The notes: a model not told the origin generated them from the letters alone. DNA of 10,115 nt from CAYQPF01 sp964419225 (GCA_964419225.1 CAYQPF010000170.1:1-10115); one strand, 5' to 3'; shown: positions 1 to 7,526, counted from the first letter of the stretch. Program-made: numbers and translations.

Positions 1-275
1 CCATTCAAAGAGTCATATGTTCTCGTGACATTGTACTCCATGAAAGGTTCCTTTGACTTAAAATTGTCTAACAACGTGGTTAAATCTTCGATTTGATCAG
101 CAGCTCCACCGGTGTTCAACGCCATGTTCGTCGCTACTACATCAGCTACATCATCTTCAGGTGTCAAAGCTGCAGTGGGAGCCGTCGTCTTATCCTTGGC
201 ACAGGATGTTAAAAAAACTACCATACTGATCATTACCAATAAAAATAGCAGCTTCTTAAATTTATTTGTCTTCAT
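1..275 (-). CDS. Putative lipoprotein, 5' part only (runs off the left edge)
   Basis: An open frame starts at an ATG at 275 and stays open for 91 codons to the window edge, so the C-terminus is missing. A GGAGG ribosome binding site (280-284) sits five bases before the ATG, which supports this start. The N-terminus is a bacterial lipoprotein signal: basic residues MKTNKFKK, a hydrophobic stretch over residues 9-22, and a canonical lipobox L-T-S-C with the lipidated cysteine at residue 25. The mature part begins AKDKTTAPTAAL and is acidic and Ala/Thr-rich, typical of a flexible tether. I recognise no domain in the visible part. By inference it is a membrane-anchored, surface or periplasmic protein of unknown role. 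It lies downstream of the thrS terminator, so it is probably a separate transcription unit. Confidence 0.8.
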   Translation of the reverse strand, partial: MKTNKFKKLLFLLVMISMVVFLTSCAKDKTTAPTAALTPEDDVADVVATNMALNTGGAADQIEDLTTLLDNFKSKEPFMEYNVTRTYDSLN

Positions 276-314
276 AATACCTCCAAAGTATATGACATAA
301 GATAGCAGCTTTCC

Positions 315-352
315 CTGCAAAAAAAAGAGCGAATCTCTCAATTCGCTCTTTT
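315..352 (-). terminator. Rho-independent terminator after thrS
   Basis: A perfect 12-bp inverted repeat (323-334 with 341-352, core AAGAGCGAAT/ATTCGCTCTT) encloses a six-base loop. Read on the minus strand the stem is followed by a run of eight T ending at 319, the classic intrinsic terminator layout. It lies about 95 bases beyond the thrS stop codon and just before the lipoprotein gene, so it should end the thrS transcript. On the plus strand the T run is shorter (TTTT then AATTTTCTT), so activity in that direction would be weaker. Confidence 0.85.
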
Positions 353-411
353 AATTTTCTTATTCACTTATTTTAAAGGAAAATTCTCAATTCCTGAATC
401 CCTTTCTCTTC

Positions 412-446
412 ACTAACAACTAATAACTAACAACTAACAACTATTT
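412..446. repeat. Period-7 short tandem array (ACTAACA units)
   Basis: Four heptamers in register (ACTAACA, ACTAATA, ACTAACA, ACTAACA) are followed by a decayed fifth (ACTATTT) that runs into the thrS stop codon. The array is non-coding and lies between the end of thrS and its terminator, so it would be in the thrS 3' untranslated region. A related period-7 array with TCAAC cores occurs at 7694-7735. Confidence 0.65.
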
Positions 447-2437
447 TAGTCTTCTTCCAACTGCTCATCTTTAAATAATGATGCCAAACCATGCTTATGG
501 TTATTAACCACTATTTCTTTCTGTGAATGGGACTGGATATCACCCTTGATCATATCAATGGTCTTATCAATGTCAAACGATCCCATATCTCCGTATTTAT
601 GTCTTCTCAGACCAACAGTATTAGCATCCTCTTCCTTTGATCCGACAACCATCATGAATGGAATTTTCCGCATTTCTGCTTCTCTGATCTTGTACCCGAT
701 CTTCTCACTTCTCAGATCTACTTCGGCTCTGATTCCCGCCATTGCCAACCGTTTCTTTACTCTCTTGGCATAGTGCTCGGAGTTTTCTGAAATAGGCAAG
801 ACTATCGCCTGAACCGGACAGAGCCAGGTTGGGAAATTCCCTGCATAATACTCTACCAAAGTACCAAAGAATCTTTCCATGGATCCAAAAAGTGCTCTGT
901 GGATCATAAATGGTCTATGAGAAAGATTGTCCTTACCTATATATTCCATGTCAAAGCGTTCAGGCAAATTAAAGTCAAACTGGATAGTCGTACACTGCCA
1001 GGCTCTGCCTAAAGCATCCTTGATCTTGATATCAATCTTTGGCCCATAGAAGGCTCCGCCACCCTCATCCACCTGATACTCCAATTTGTGTTTCTCAAGT
1101 GCATTTCGTAATGAGGCTGTGGCTTTATCCCAATCTACAACATCACCGACAGATTTTTCTGGCTTAGTGGATAGATACAACATAAAGTCCTTAAAACCAA
1201 AGGATCTCAACATTGTCATGGAAAAATCAAGTATGCTCTCCACTTCTTCCATCACTTCTTCAGGTGCACAAATTATATGTGCGTCATCCTGAGTAAATCC
1301 GCGTACACGCATTAACCCATGCAAAGTGCCTGATCTTTCATAACGGTAAACTGTACCCATTTCTGCATATCTAAGTGGTAACTCTCTATAGCTTCTCTTC
1401 GCTGTTTTATATATACTGATGTGAAAAGGACAATTCATCGGCTTGATGATATAATCCTGACCATCAATGTCCATCGGACTGTACATACTGTCATTATAAA
1501 AACCCAAATGCCCACTGGTTACCCAAAGATCAGATTTCCCGATATGTGGTGTATATACCAGCTTATAATCAGCTTCCAAATGCTTTTCTTTCCAATAGGA
1601 CTCAATAATATGCCGCATCATAGCACCATTAGGATGCCATAAAACTAAACCTGCCCCAACCTCATCAGAAATGGAAAACAGATCAAGATCTTTACCTATC
1701 TTACGGTGATCACGTTTCTTAGCTTCTTCCAAATCACTCAAATACTTAGCCAGTTCCTTTTTCCCTGGGTAACTGATACCATAGATTCTCTTGAGCATCT
1801 TGTTCTTCTCATTACCTCTCCAATATGCACCGGAAGTCTTGAGAAGCTTAAATGCTTTAATTTTGCCTGTGGAACCAATATGCGGTCCCCGGCAAAGATC
1901 AGTGAAACTGCCCTGATTATAGGTGGAAATTATCTCACCATCAGGAATTTCTTTGAGAATTTCAACTTTGTAAGGTTCATCAATAGATTCAAAATAAGCA
2001 ATTGCTTCTTCTTTACTGATTTCTTTACGGGTATATTCAAAATTACCCTTAACCAATTCTTCCATCTTCTTTTCTATATTTTCCAGATCTGCATCCGTAA
2101 ACGCTTCTTCTCTGTCAAAATCATAATAGAAACCCTGTTCAATAGAAGGTCCTATTGTTACTTTTACTGCAGGCCATAACTCTTTAACTGCCTGTGCCAT
2201 CAAATGTGCTGTACTGTGCCAGTATATTTCCTTACCCAGATCATCATCAAAAGTGTGGAATACTATCTTACCACTTTTTTCCACTGAACTCTTCATATCC
2301 ATCACTTTTCCATCAAGTGAAGCTGCAAAAACCTTCTGAGAAAAGTTCTCACTTATACTCTTGGCAATATCGAGTGCACTTACACCCTTGGCAAACTCTT
2401 TTACATTATGATCGGGAAACTCTATTTTTATTTTCAT
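446..2437 (-). CDS. thrS: Threonine--tRNA ligase (ThrRS)
   Basis: Cytoplasmic class II aminoacyl-tRNA synthetase that charges tRNA(Thr) with threonine using ATP. All family domains are present in order. An N-terminal TGS domain covers about residues 1-62. The editing domain (about 63-225) has the HSTAH motif (H74, H78) and C182-R-G-P-H186, which clear mis-acylated Ser-tRNA(Thr). The catalytic core has KPMNCP with zinc ligand C336, motif 2 (YRYERSGTLHGL, then RGFTQDDAH with zinc ligand H387), and motif 3 starting RPFMIHRALFG with zinc ligand H513. The anticodon-binding domain starts near residue 540. These zinc ligands match E. coli C334/H385/H511 with a constant offset of two. The protein has 663 residues, with a Lys/His/Glu-rich C-terminal tail of roughly 20 residues beyond the usual end. 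A GGAGAG site precedes the ATG. The gene starts 20 bases after the solute-binding protein stop, and I see no T-box leader. Confidence 0.97.
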   Translation of the reverse strand: MKIKIEFPDHNVKEFAKGVSALDIAKSISENFSQKVFAASLDGKVMDMKSSVEKSGKIVFHTFDDDLGKEIYWHSTAHLMAQAVKELWPAVKVTIGPSIEQGFYYDFDREEAFTDADLENIEKKMEELVKGNFEYTRKEISKEEAIAYFESIDEPYKVEILKEIPDGEIISTYNQGSFTDLCRGPHIGSTGKIKAFKLLKTSGAYWRGNEKNKMLKRIYGISYPGKKELAKYLSDLEEAKKRDHRKIGKDLDLFSISDEVGAGLVLWHPNGAMMRHIIESYWKEKHLEADYKLVYTPHIGKSDLWVTSGHLGFYNDSMYSPMDIDGQDYIIKPMNCPFHISIYKTAKRSYRELPLRYAEMGTVYRYERSGTLHGLMRVRGFTQDDAHIICAPEEVMEEVESILDFSMTMLRSFGFKDFMLYLSTKPEKSVGDVVDWDKATASLRNALEKHKLEYQVDEGGGAFYGPKIDIKIKDALGRAWQCTTIQFDFNLPERFDMEYIGKDNLSHRPFMIHRALFGSMERFFGTLVEYYAGNFPTWLCPVQAIVLPISENSEHYAKRVKKRLAMAGIRAEVDLRSEKIGYKIREAEMRKIPFMMVVGSKEEDANTVGLRRHKYGDMGSFDIDKTIDMIKGDIQSHSQKEIVVNNHKHGLASLFKDEQLEED

Positions 2438-2457
2438 AATCTCTCCATTCTGAAGAA

Positions 2458-3741
2458 CTATTTTTTCTTCAGCTCTTCATTCATTTTCTTCGCTGCATCA
2501 TCCAATGCTTTCTTAGGTGCAATATCTTTTCTCAAAACTCTTTCAATCACCTGATCTTCCAAAAACTTTCTTACTTCAAACCATTGACTCATCTGCGGTT
2601 CATAGGTTGCATAATTCAACTGATCATAGACTGTTTCCAAACCTGGATTTTCCTTGATCATTGTCTGCAAAACTGACTCGCTCATTGCACTCTTTCTCAC
2701 AGGCATATAATATGTCATACTTGAGAACTTTGCTGTTTGCTTGGTGTCGGTAAACCATTTGATGAATTCCCAGGCAGCTGCTTCCACTTTAGGATCCTTG
2801 TTTTTGAATATGGCAACATTGGTTCCGCTGATAATACTCTTCTTGGTCTTATCTACTGGTATTGCACAAATACCCAAGTTAAAACTGATGCCTGTTTTCT
2901 TCAAAAATGCCAAAGATACACTGGAACTTTCCAACATAGCCACCTTGCCGGCTAAAAAGTCATTCTGTCCGTCAAATCCGGATGAAAGGAAAGTTGATTT
3001 ATCTTTATTCAGCAAATCACTCATAAAATTCAAGGCTCTAACACCTTCAGGAGAATTGAAAAGAGGCTTGGTATTGTCAGCATTCATGATCTCTCCACCG
3101 GCCTGTAAAAGCAAATTCTCAAACTGCCAGGCACTGACTGTGATCGTGGTGCCATATACATCTGTCTTCTTATCATTGTTTTTATCCAAAGTCAATTTCT
3201 TGGCCATGGTCTGGAAATCCGACCAGGTCACAGGCGGTTTGTTTGGATCCAATTTGTTCTGGAAGAATAGATCCTTATTATAAAACATAGCTCTTACACT
3301 TTTATTAAATGGAAATGACAAAATTTTACCATCAAGTGTATTACTCTGTAAGAATACAGGATAAATATCATCAAGTGTCTTCTTGAACTCGGGATCCTTA
3401 TCTATCATCTGACTTAAATCAACCAAAGCCTGGCCTTCAGCCAAACCCGCTGTCCAGGATTCATATACCTGAGAAATGTTGGGCTGTGTCCCGGCTTGAA
3501 TTGAAGCCATAATCTTCTGGGACAAAGCCTGATAATTACCCATGTTTATGGCTTTCACAGTTATCCCTTCATGAGTTTTATTAAATTCTTCCACCATTTG
3601 ATTCAAGGCATCACCCAAAGGTCCACCCAAAGCATGCCAGAAGATAATTTGTACATTACCTGTCGTTTGTGCGCTCTTTGTTTTGCAGCCAAAGCTTATT
3701 AATACTAAAACGATACATAAAGTAATAAGAACTTTTTTCAT
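2458..3741 (-). CDS. ABC transporter extracellular solute-binding lipoprotein (family 1)
   Basis: A 427-residue secreted binding protein that would capture a solute, probably a sugar or glycerol-phosphate-like compound, for an ABC importer. The N-terminus is a lipoprotein signal: MKK, a hydrophobic stretch to about residue 17, and a relaxed lipobox ISFGC with C19. The mature protein shows the family 1 pattern: QIIFWHALGG near 31-40 (strand followed by WHxxGG), a segment like EFNKTHEGITVKAINMGNY, then hallmark later segments such as GKILSFPF, YNKDLF, PPVTWSDF and the C-terminal AAAWEFIKWFTD and YYMPVRKSA. This resembles UgpB and MalE-like proteins. A GGAGGTG site precedes the ATG. No permease or ATPase gene lies next to it, so it is either an orphan or served by a distant transporter. 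The substrate cannot be told from sequence alone. It sits between a methyltransferase and thrS with short gaps, suggesting one transcript. Confidence 0.9.
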   Translation of the reverse strand: MKKVLITLCIVLVLISFGCKTKSAQTTGNVQIIFWHALGGPLGDALNQMVEEFNKTHEGITVKAINMGNYQALSQKIMASIQAGTQPNISQVYESWTAGLAEGQALVDLSQMIDKDPEFKKTLDDIYPVFLQSNTLDGKILSFPFNKSVRAMFYNKDLFFQNKLDPNKPPVTWSDFQTMAKKLTLDKNNDKKTDVYGTTITVSAWQFENLLLQAGGEIMNADNTKPLFNSPEGVRALNFMSDLLNKDKSTFLSSGFDGQNDFLAGKVAMLESSSVSLAFLKKTGISFNLGICAIPVDKTKKSIISGTNVAIFKNKDPKVEAAAWEFIKWFTDTKQTAKFSSMTYYMPVRKSAMSESVLQTMIKENPGLETVYDQLNYATYEPQMSQWFEVRKFLEDQVIERVLRKDIAPKKALDDAAKKMNEELKKK

Positions 3742-3769
3742 TGTACACCTCCATTCTCTATTTTCGAAA

Positions 3770-4582
3770 TTAAAAGAATTTAAACCCCTTGGAAGTCAAT
3801 TTGTTTTTTCCTTTGGGACTTATTTCCTCCATTGATTTCTCTGCTATCATCGCATACCAGTCAATATTCTCCATCTCTGTCTCTGCGGTATTCCCCAATT
3901 TACAAAATGAAATATTCTCATAATTCAATTGCTCAAGAATATGAATTAGAACTTCTGTCTTAAATGGATAATACATTTCGTAAAACTGCCTCTTCGTCAC
4001 TATCTTGTTATCAATCTCCTCAAACATTAAAAAATTAAAAGTAATCGAATCATCCTTGTTATAATCCCATACCTGGATGTAATTCACCCGACCCTTATCT
4101 CTTACAATTGGATTAAAAAGATAAAACCTCTGCTGACGCTGTATGACTAAATCCCAGTTTTTACTGTCGATATAAAGATAACCACCCGGTTTTACCAATG
4201 CATCCATCTGCTGGATCGCTGTAACCAATTCCTCACCATTCAAATGCCCCAGAGAATTACCCGTCGATAAAACACAGTCAAACTGCCTCTTCATCTTTGT
4301 ACTTAACTCCAGAATGTTGCATTCACTCAAATTGGCCATGATCTCTGCTTTGGCAAAATTCTGCTTCGCCTTCTTGATCATGTATCTGTTAATGTCTGTA
4401 CCTGTAACATTATAACCCAGCTTTGCCAGCGGAATTGTCATTTTCCCTGTTCCTACTGTACAATCGAAAACATCTTTAATTCCCTTTTTAGCAAAGAGAT
4501 CTTTGTAGAAAGACATACAGTCTTTCTCAAAATCTTCATTAAAAAACAAATCATAAGCATCAGGAAAATCATAAAAACGCAT
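3770..4582 (-). CDS. Class I SAM-dependent methyltransferase
   Basis: A cytoplasmic Rossmann-fold methyltransferase of 270 residues with ATG start at 4582. A TTG five codons upstream (4597) would also open the frame, but it overlaps the GGAG ribosome binding site (4592-4595) that is correctly spaced for the ATG, so the ATG is preferred. Visible motifs are SAM motif I VFDCTVGTGKMT (about residues 38-49), the acidic residue after strand 2 in GTDIN (D63), FDCVLSTGNSLGHL at about 101-114, and GGYLYIDS near 133-140. The GNSLxHL segment followed by a KNWD element resembles glycine/sarcosine N-methyltransferase-type enzymes, so a small amine or amino acid substrate is a reasonable guess, not an established one. 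The solute-binding protein gene follows after 28 bases. The hairpin at 4599-4633 lies immediately upstream. Confidence 0.85.
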   Translation of the reverse strand: MRFYDFPDAYDLFFNEDFEKDCMSFYKDLFAKKGIKDVFDCTVGTGKMTIPLAKLGYNVTGTDINRYMIKKAKQNFAKAEIMANLSECNILELSTKMKRQFDCVLSTGNSLGHLNGEELVTAIQQMDALVKPGGYLYIDSKNWDLVIQRQQRFYLFNPIVRDKGRVNYIQVWDYNKDDSITFNFLMFEEIDNKIVTKRQFYEMYYPFKTEVLIHILEQLNYENISFCKLGNTAETEMENIDWYAMIAEKSMEEISPKGKNKLTSKGFKFF

Positions 4583-4598
4583 ACTGCTTTTCTCCAAT

Positions 4599-4633
4599 AA
4601 AAGAAGAGACAGGTCTAAAAAAGACCTGCCTCT
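4599..4633 (-). terminator. Hairpin at the end of the vor operon, probable intrinsic terminator
   Basis: The arms 4622-4633 and 4605-4616 form a 12-bp stem with a five-base loop. In minus-strand RNA all twelve positions pair (one is a G-U wobble: AGAGGCAGGTCT with AGACCTGTCTCT). On the plus strand the same position is an A-C mismatch, so the hairpin is shaped for the minus-strand transcript. It is followed by TCTTTTATT. It lies 22 bases beyond the stop of the gamma subunit gene. Its tail touches the GGAG ribosome binding site of the methyltransferase gene, which leaves no room for a separate promoter between them. It may therefore be a leaky terminator or an RNA-processing or stabilising hairpin. 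Confidence 0.65.
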
Positions 4634-4654
4634 AAACTACAAAAATGACAGGCC

Positions 4655-5194
4655 CTAAGCTTGACCTATTTCTATTCCCTTCTTGATAGCCTGAAGATTC
4701 ATGGCCAACAACTCAGGATCTCTCATCTTCATGAATGACGTTAAATCACTCTCTAAAGTCTCATATTTTATCAAATTGGTTTTGCCAATCACTACACCAA
4801 TCGCAATCATATTAACCACTTTCATCGATCCAATCTCTATAGCCAACTTGGACATAGGTATCGTGATCTGATCTACATCTTCCTTCTTTATTCCATGCGG
4901 ACACATATCTTCATTAATTATGATCAAACCACCCTTCTTTACATCCGGACCAAATTTGTCCAACGAAGGCTGATTCAATGCTATCAATATATCAGGAAAA
5001 CTTACTAACGGCGATGCAATAGGTGTATCTGACACTACTGTCGCTACATTAGCAGTTCCACCTCTCATCTCAGGCCCGTATGATGGTAACCAGGATACAC
5101 ATTTCCCTTCCTGCATTCCTGCCTTTGCGATAAACTTCCCGATGGTAAGTGCTCCCTGACCACCAAAACCTGAACAGATCAATTCACATTTCAT
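4655..5194 (-). CDS. 2-oxoacid:ferredoxin oxidoreductase, gamma subunit
   Basis: A 179-residue gamma subunit (POR/KOR/VOR gamma family) of the cytoplasmic enzyme that oxidatively decarboxylates 2-oxoacids to acyl-CoA and reduces ferredoxin. The family signatures are GFGGQGALTIGK at about residues 9-20 and SYGPEMRGGTANV at about 38-50. Known gamma domains help bind CoA and hold the alpha-beta interface. The length is normal for the separate-subunit form. The ATG overlaps the beta stop by four bases (ATGA), and a GGAGG lies at normal spacing inside the end of the beta gene, so translation is probably coupled. It is the last gene of the vor operon. Confidence 0.93.
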   Translation of the reverse strand: MKCELICSGFGGQGALTIGKFIAKAGMQEGKCVSWLPSYGPEMRGGTANVATVVSDTPIASPLVSFPDILIALNQPSLDKFGPDVKKGGLIIINEDMCPHGIKKEDVDQITIPMSKLAIEIGSMKVVNMIAIGVVIGKTNLIKYETLESDLTSFMKMRDPELLAMNLQAIKKGIEIGQA

Positions 5195-5946
5195 TGATTG
5201 CCTCCTTCAGTTCCCTTGTCACGTAAGCAGCCTAACTTGAAATACTTCAACATATTTTCTTTAGCCCAATCTCTTGATTTGATAGCATCCAAACCCCAGT
5301 TTGTCGGGCATGTGGAAATGAATTCAATAAAAGTAAATCCCTTGCCTTCTTTGTTATATTTGAGAGCTTTCAAAACAGCTTTCTTGGCTTTCATGATTTC
5401 CTGGGGTGAAAGTAAAGAAACTCTTTCAATATAATATGGAGCTTGTAATGTGTTTAACAATTCTGAAACCTGGATAGGATATCCAATGTCATCAACTTTT
5501 CTTCCATAAGGTGAAGTTGTCGTCTTCATTTCAGGAAGTGTTGTCGGTGCCATCTGCCCGCCAGTCATTCCATAAATAGCATTATTCACGAAAAATACAG
5601 AAAAATGCTCGCCTCTGTTCGCTGCATGTACAATTTCTGCAGTTCCTATTGCTGCAAGATCTCCATCACCCTGATATGTAAAAACATGCATATCCGGTCT
5701 GGCTCTCTTCATTCCTGTGGCTACTGCAGGTGCTCTGCCATGGGCAGCCTGTGCCATGTCGAAATCAAAAAATTTATAAGCAAAAACTGAACAGCCTACC
5801 GGTGCTACCCCGGTCATACTGTTATTTAATTCTAATTCATCTATAGCTTCGGCGATCAAACGATGTGCTACACCGTGCAAACACCCGGGACAATATGTAA
5901 AAGCAACCTTCCTCAGTGCTTTTGGTCTTTGTGCTATTATTTGCAT
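5191..5946 (-). CDS. 2-oxoacid:ferredoxin oxidoreductase, TPP-binding beta subunit
   Basis: A 251-residue beta subunit carrying thiamine diphosphate and, by family knowledge, one [4Fe-4S] cluster. The TPP/Mg motif is visible: GDGD at residues 93-96 followed by NN at 121-122. Four cysteines are placed as in cluster-bearing archaeal-type beta subunits: CPGC (C19, C22), C52 in VGCS and C213 in STCPTNWG. This suggests an intact cluster passing electrons to the ferredoxin-like delta subunit. HGRAPAVATG (about 69-78) is another conserved block. A GGAGG overlapping the alpha stop codon, nine bases upstream, supports the ATG at 5946. The substrate class (branched-chain 2-oxoacid against 2-oxoglutarate) rests mainly on the VorB-like alpha partner. 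Confidence 0.93.
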   Translation of the reverse strand: MQIIAQRPKALRKVAFTYCPGCLHGVAHRLIAEAIDELELNNSMTGVAPVGCSVFAYKFFDFDMAQAAHGRAPAVATGMKRARPDMHVFTYQGDGDLAAIGTAEIVHAANRGEHFSVFFVNNAIYGMTGGQMAPTTLPEMKTTTSPYGRKVDDIGYPIQVSELLNTLQAPYYIERVSLLSPQEIMKAKKAVLKALKYNKEGKGFTFIEFISTCPTNWGLDAIKSRDWAKENMLKYFKLGCLRDKGTEGGNQ

Positions 5947-5955
5947 TAAAGCCTC

Positions 5956-7035
5956 CTAATACAATGACAATAATTTTTCTTTAATTTCTTCAGGGGTAAA
6001 CACTATTCCACCAACTTTACCCATGAACTCAACCGGCACTTTACCATTGACCGCAAGTCTTACATCTTCTACCATCTGGCCCAGATTCAACTCGAATACC
6101 ACAACTTTTTTCACCTTGGGTGTTAAAGCTTTCCAGATTGCGTCACTTGGATATGGCCATACTGTGATCGGTCTGATCAATCCTATATTCTTGCCTTCTG
6201 CATTTAAATCATCTACTGCAGCTCTCACAATACGGGATGCTGTACCAAAAGCCACACAAAGAATTTCATTATCATCATTCAGGTGATAACCCTCATGTTG
6301 AGTCTCATGGGCTGTGATCACCTGATATTTCTTCTCTAATTCTAAAACATGTTTTTCTAATACTCTGGGATCAATTTCCAAAGAATTTATCTCATTATGA
6401 TGCCTGTCTTCAAAATTGTTTTCGTGAATACACCAAGAATAATGCTGTTTGCTTAAAACTTCCATCTCTTCCTTGGTCTTCGTGGGTTTGAATTCCACAG
6501 GTTCCATCATCTGACCTAATAATCCATCAGATAAAATCAAGACTGGATTTCTGTACTTATCAGCTAAATCAAATGCATCTGATGCCATGTCTGCAAATTC
6601 CTGTACAGATGCCGGTGCTAATACTATCATATGATAATCACCATGTCCGCCACCTTTGGTTGACTGGAAATAATCTGCCTGTGCCGGCTGAATATCACCT
6701 AATCCGGGACCGCCTCTCTGCACATTGATGATCACTGCCGGTAAATTGGCTCCGGCTATATAGGAAATTCCTTCCTGTTTCAAAGATATTCCTGGTGATG
6801 ATGATGAGGTCATTACTCTCATACCAGTTCCCGCAGCTCCATAAACCATATTGATCGCTGCTACTTCACTCTCTGCCTGAAGGAATGTCCCTCCAACTTT
6901 AGGCATCATTTTCGCCATATACTCGATTAATTCACTTTGAGGAGTTATCGGATAGGCAAAATATAGACGACATCCGGAACGAATCGCAGCTTCTGCTACA
7001 GCTTCATTTCCTTTCATTAATACTTTTTCTCCCAT
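5956..7035 (-). CDS. vorB: 3-methyl-2-oxobutanoate:ferredoxin oxidoreductase, alpha subunit VorB
   Basis: A 359-residue alpha subunit holding the pyrimidine-domain half of the TPP site and the domain that contacts 2-oxoacid and CoA. Diagnostic blocks are YPITPQSE (28-35), QAESEVAAINMVYGAAG (53-69), TSSSSPGISLKQEG (76-89) and QRGGPGLGDIQPAQADYFQ (106-124), followed by TKGGGHGDYHM. This pattern and length are typical of proteins annotated VorB, the branched-chain 2-oxoacid (ketoisovalerate) form, although closely related KorA proteins share many blocks. It converts 2-oxoisovalerate-type acids plus CoA to acyl-CoA, CO2 and reduced ferredoxin, a step in fermenting valine, leucine and isoleucine. 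It starts eight bases after the delta gene, with GGAGGAG overlapping the delta stop. Confidence 0.93.
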   Translation of the reverse strand: MGEKVLMKGNEAVAEAAIRSGCRLYFAYPITPQSELIEYMAKMMPKVGGTFLQAESEVAAINMVYGAAGTGMRVMTSSSSPGISLKQEGISYIAGANLPAVIINVQRGGPGLGDIQPAQADYFQSTKGGGHGDYHMIVLAPASVQEFADMASDAFDLADKYRNPVLILSDGLLGQMMEPVEFKPTKTKEEMEVLSKQHYSWCIHENNFEDRHHNEINSLEIDPRVLEKHVLELEKKYQVITAHETQHEGYHLNDDNEILCVAFGTASRIVRAAVDDLNAEGKNIGLIRPITVWPYPSDAIWKALTPKVKKVVVFELNLGQMVEDVRLAVNGKVPVEFMGKVGGIVFTPEEIKEKLLSLY

Positions 7036-7043
7036 TTCTCCTC

Positions 7044-7247
7044 CTACTTCTCAATCGTGATTGCTACGTCCGGACAGGTTGTATAACACATCTTACACGC
7101 AATACAAGCTTCCTGATCAAAACACTCTGCATAGTGATAACCTTTGGTATTGATAGCTTCCGAAAATTTAATAATTTTCTTGGGGCATGCTTCAATACAT
7201 AGTCCACAACCCTTGCAATAATTTGGGTCAACTATCATTTTGGGCAT
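7044..7247 (-). CDS. 2-oxoacid:ferredoxin oxidoreductase, delta subunit (2[4Fe-4S] ferredoxin-like)
   Basis: A 67-residue ferredoxin-like subunit with two complete CxxCxxCxxxCP motifs: C11, C14, C17, C21 and C48, C51, C54, C58. It therefore carries two [4Fe-4S] clusters that accept electrons from the catalytic beta subunit and pass them to free ferredoxin. It is the first gene of the order delta-alpha-beta-gamma, a known arrangement for four-subunit VOR/KOR enzymes. AAGGAGT eight bases before the ATG is a strong ribosome binding site. Upstream lies the repeat-rich non-coding stretch, so the operon promoter should be within about 100 bases of this gene. Confidence 0.94.
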   Translation of the reverse strand: MPKMIVDPNYCKGCGLCIEACPKKIIKFSEAINTKGYHYAECFDQEACIACKMCYTTCPDVAITIEK

Positions 7248-7307
7248 TGTTTACTCCTTCTATCTTAATTTCTAAACTAATCAACTTCTTTACTTATAGG
7301 ATAAAAT

Positions 7308-7313
7308 TGTCAA
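7308..7313 (-). promoter_or_regulatory. Candidate -35 element for the vor operon
   Basis: A perfect TTGACA on the minus strand, 60 bases before the first vor ATG. The expected -10 position 17 bases on reads AAGAAG, not TATAAT. A TATAAG (7293-7298) lies only nine bases after it. The assignment is therefore weak. A TTGACA with an equally unclear -10 stands before pyrR. Confidence 0.3.
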
Positions 7314-7488
7314 CTTATTATTTCATTTTTCTGTAAATTATTGTCCTTTTCTGTATTTCCTCTGTCCAGTCCTCAATGCTAAATCCTTAATCCTATTCTT
7401 CTCTCCCTACTCTCTCCTTAGTATTTGCCTGCGGGTTTATCCTTTTTTTTACACTACCGCCATAATATGGCTTCGGATCTCTTCACTT

Positions 7489-7526
7489 GTCCGTGTAAGT
7501 CAGTGAAAGTCCGTGTAAGTGTTCCG
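7489..7526. repeat. Period-10 array A (GTCCGTGTAA units)
   Basis: Three decamers in exact register, GTCCGTGTAA, GTCAGTGAAA and GTCCGTGTAA, then a truncated GTGTTCCG. The left flank GATCTCTTC (7476-7484) is shared with array B at 7806-7845. Units 1 and 3 are identical. Confidence 0.7.

Noticed and set aside
1706..2179. Plus-strand 157-codon open frame rich in Phe and Ile
   Set aside because: It is the antisense of thrS editing and linker domains, where Lys/Glu codons read as Phe/Leu on the other strand. No start signal.
2741..3283. Plus-strand 180-codon open frame
   Set aside because: It lies antisense to the well-supported solute-binding protein gene, without a ribosome binding site or family signature. 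It is a shadow frame.
4597..4597. TTG at 4597 as the methyltransferase start
   Set aside because: The TTG overlaps the GGAG that serves the ATG at 4582 and has no ribosome binding site of its own.
7459..7471. Palindrome GCCATAATATGGC as a terminator
   Set aside because: The stem is short, and the T run lies on the wrong side for plus-strand transcription, with no T run after it on the minus strand. At most it is an operator-like site.
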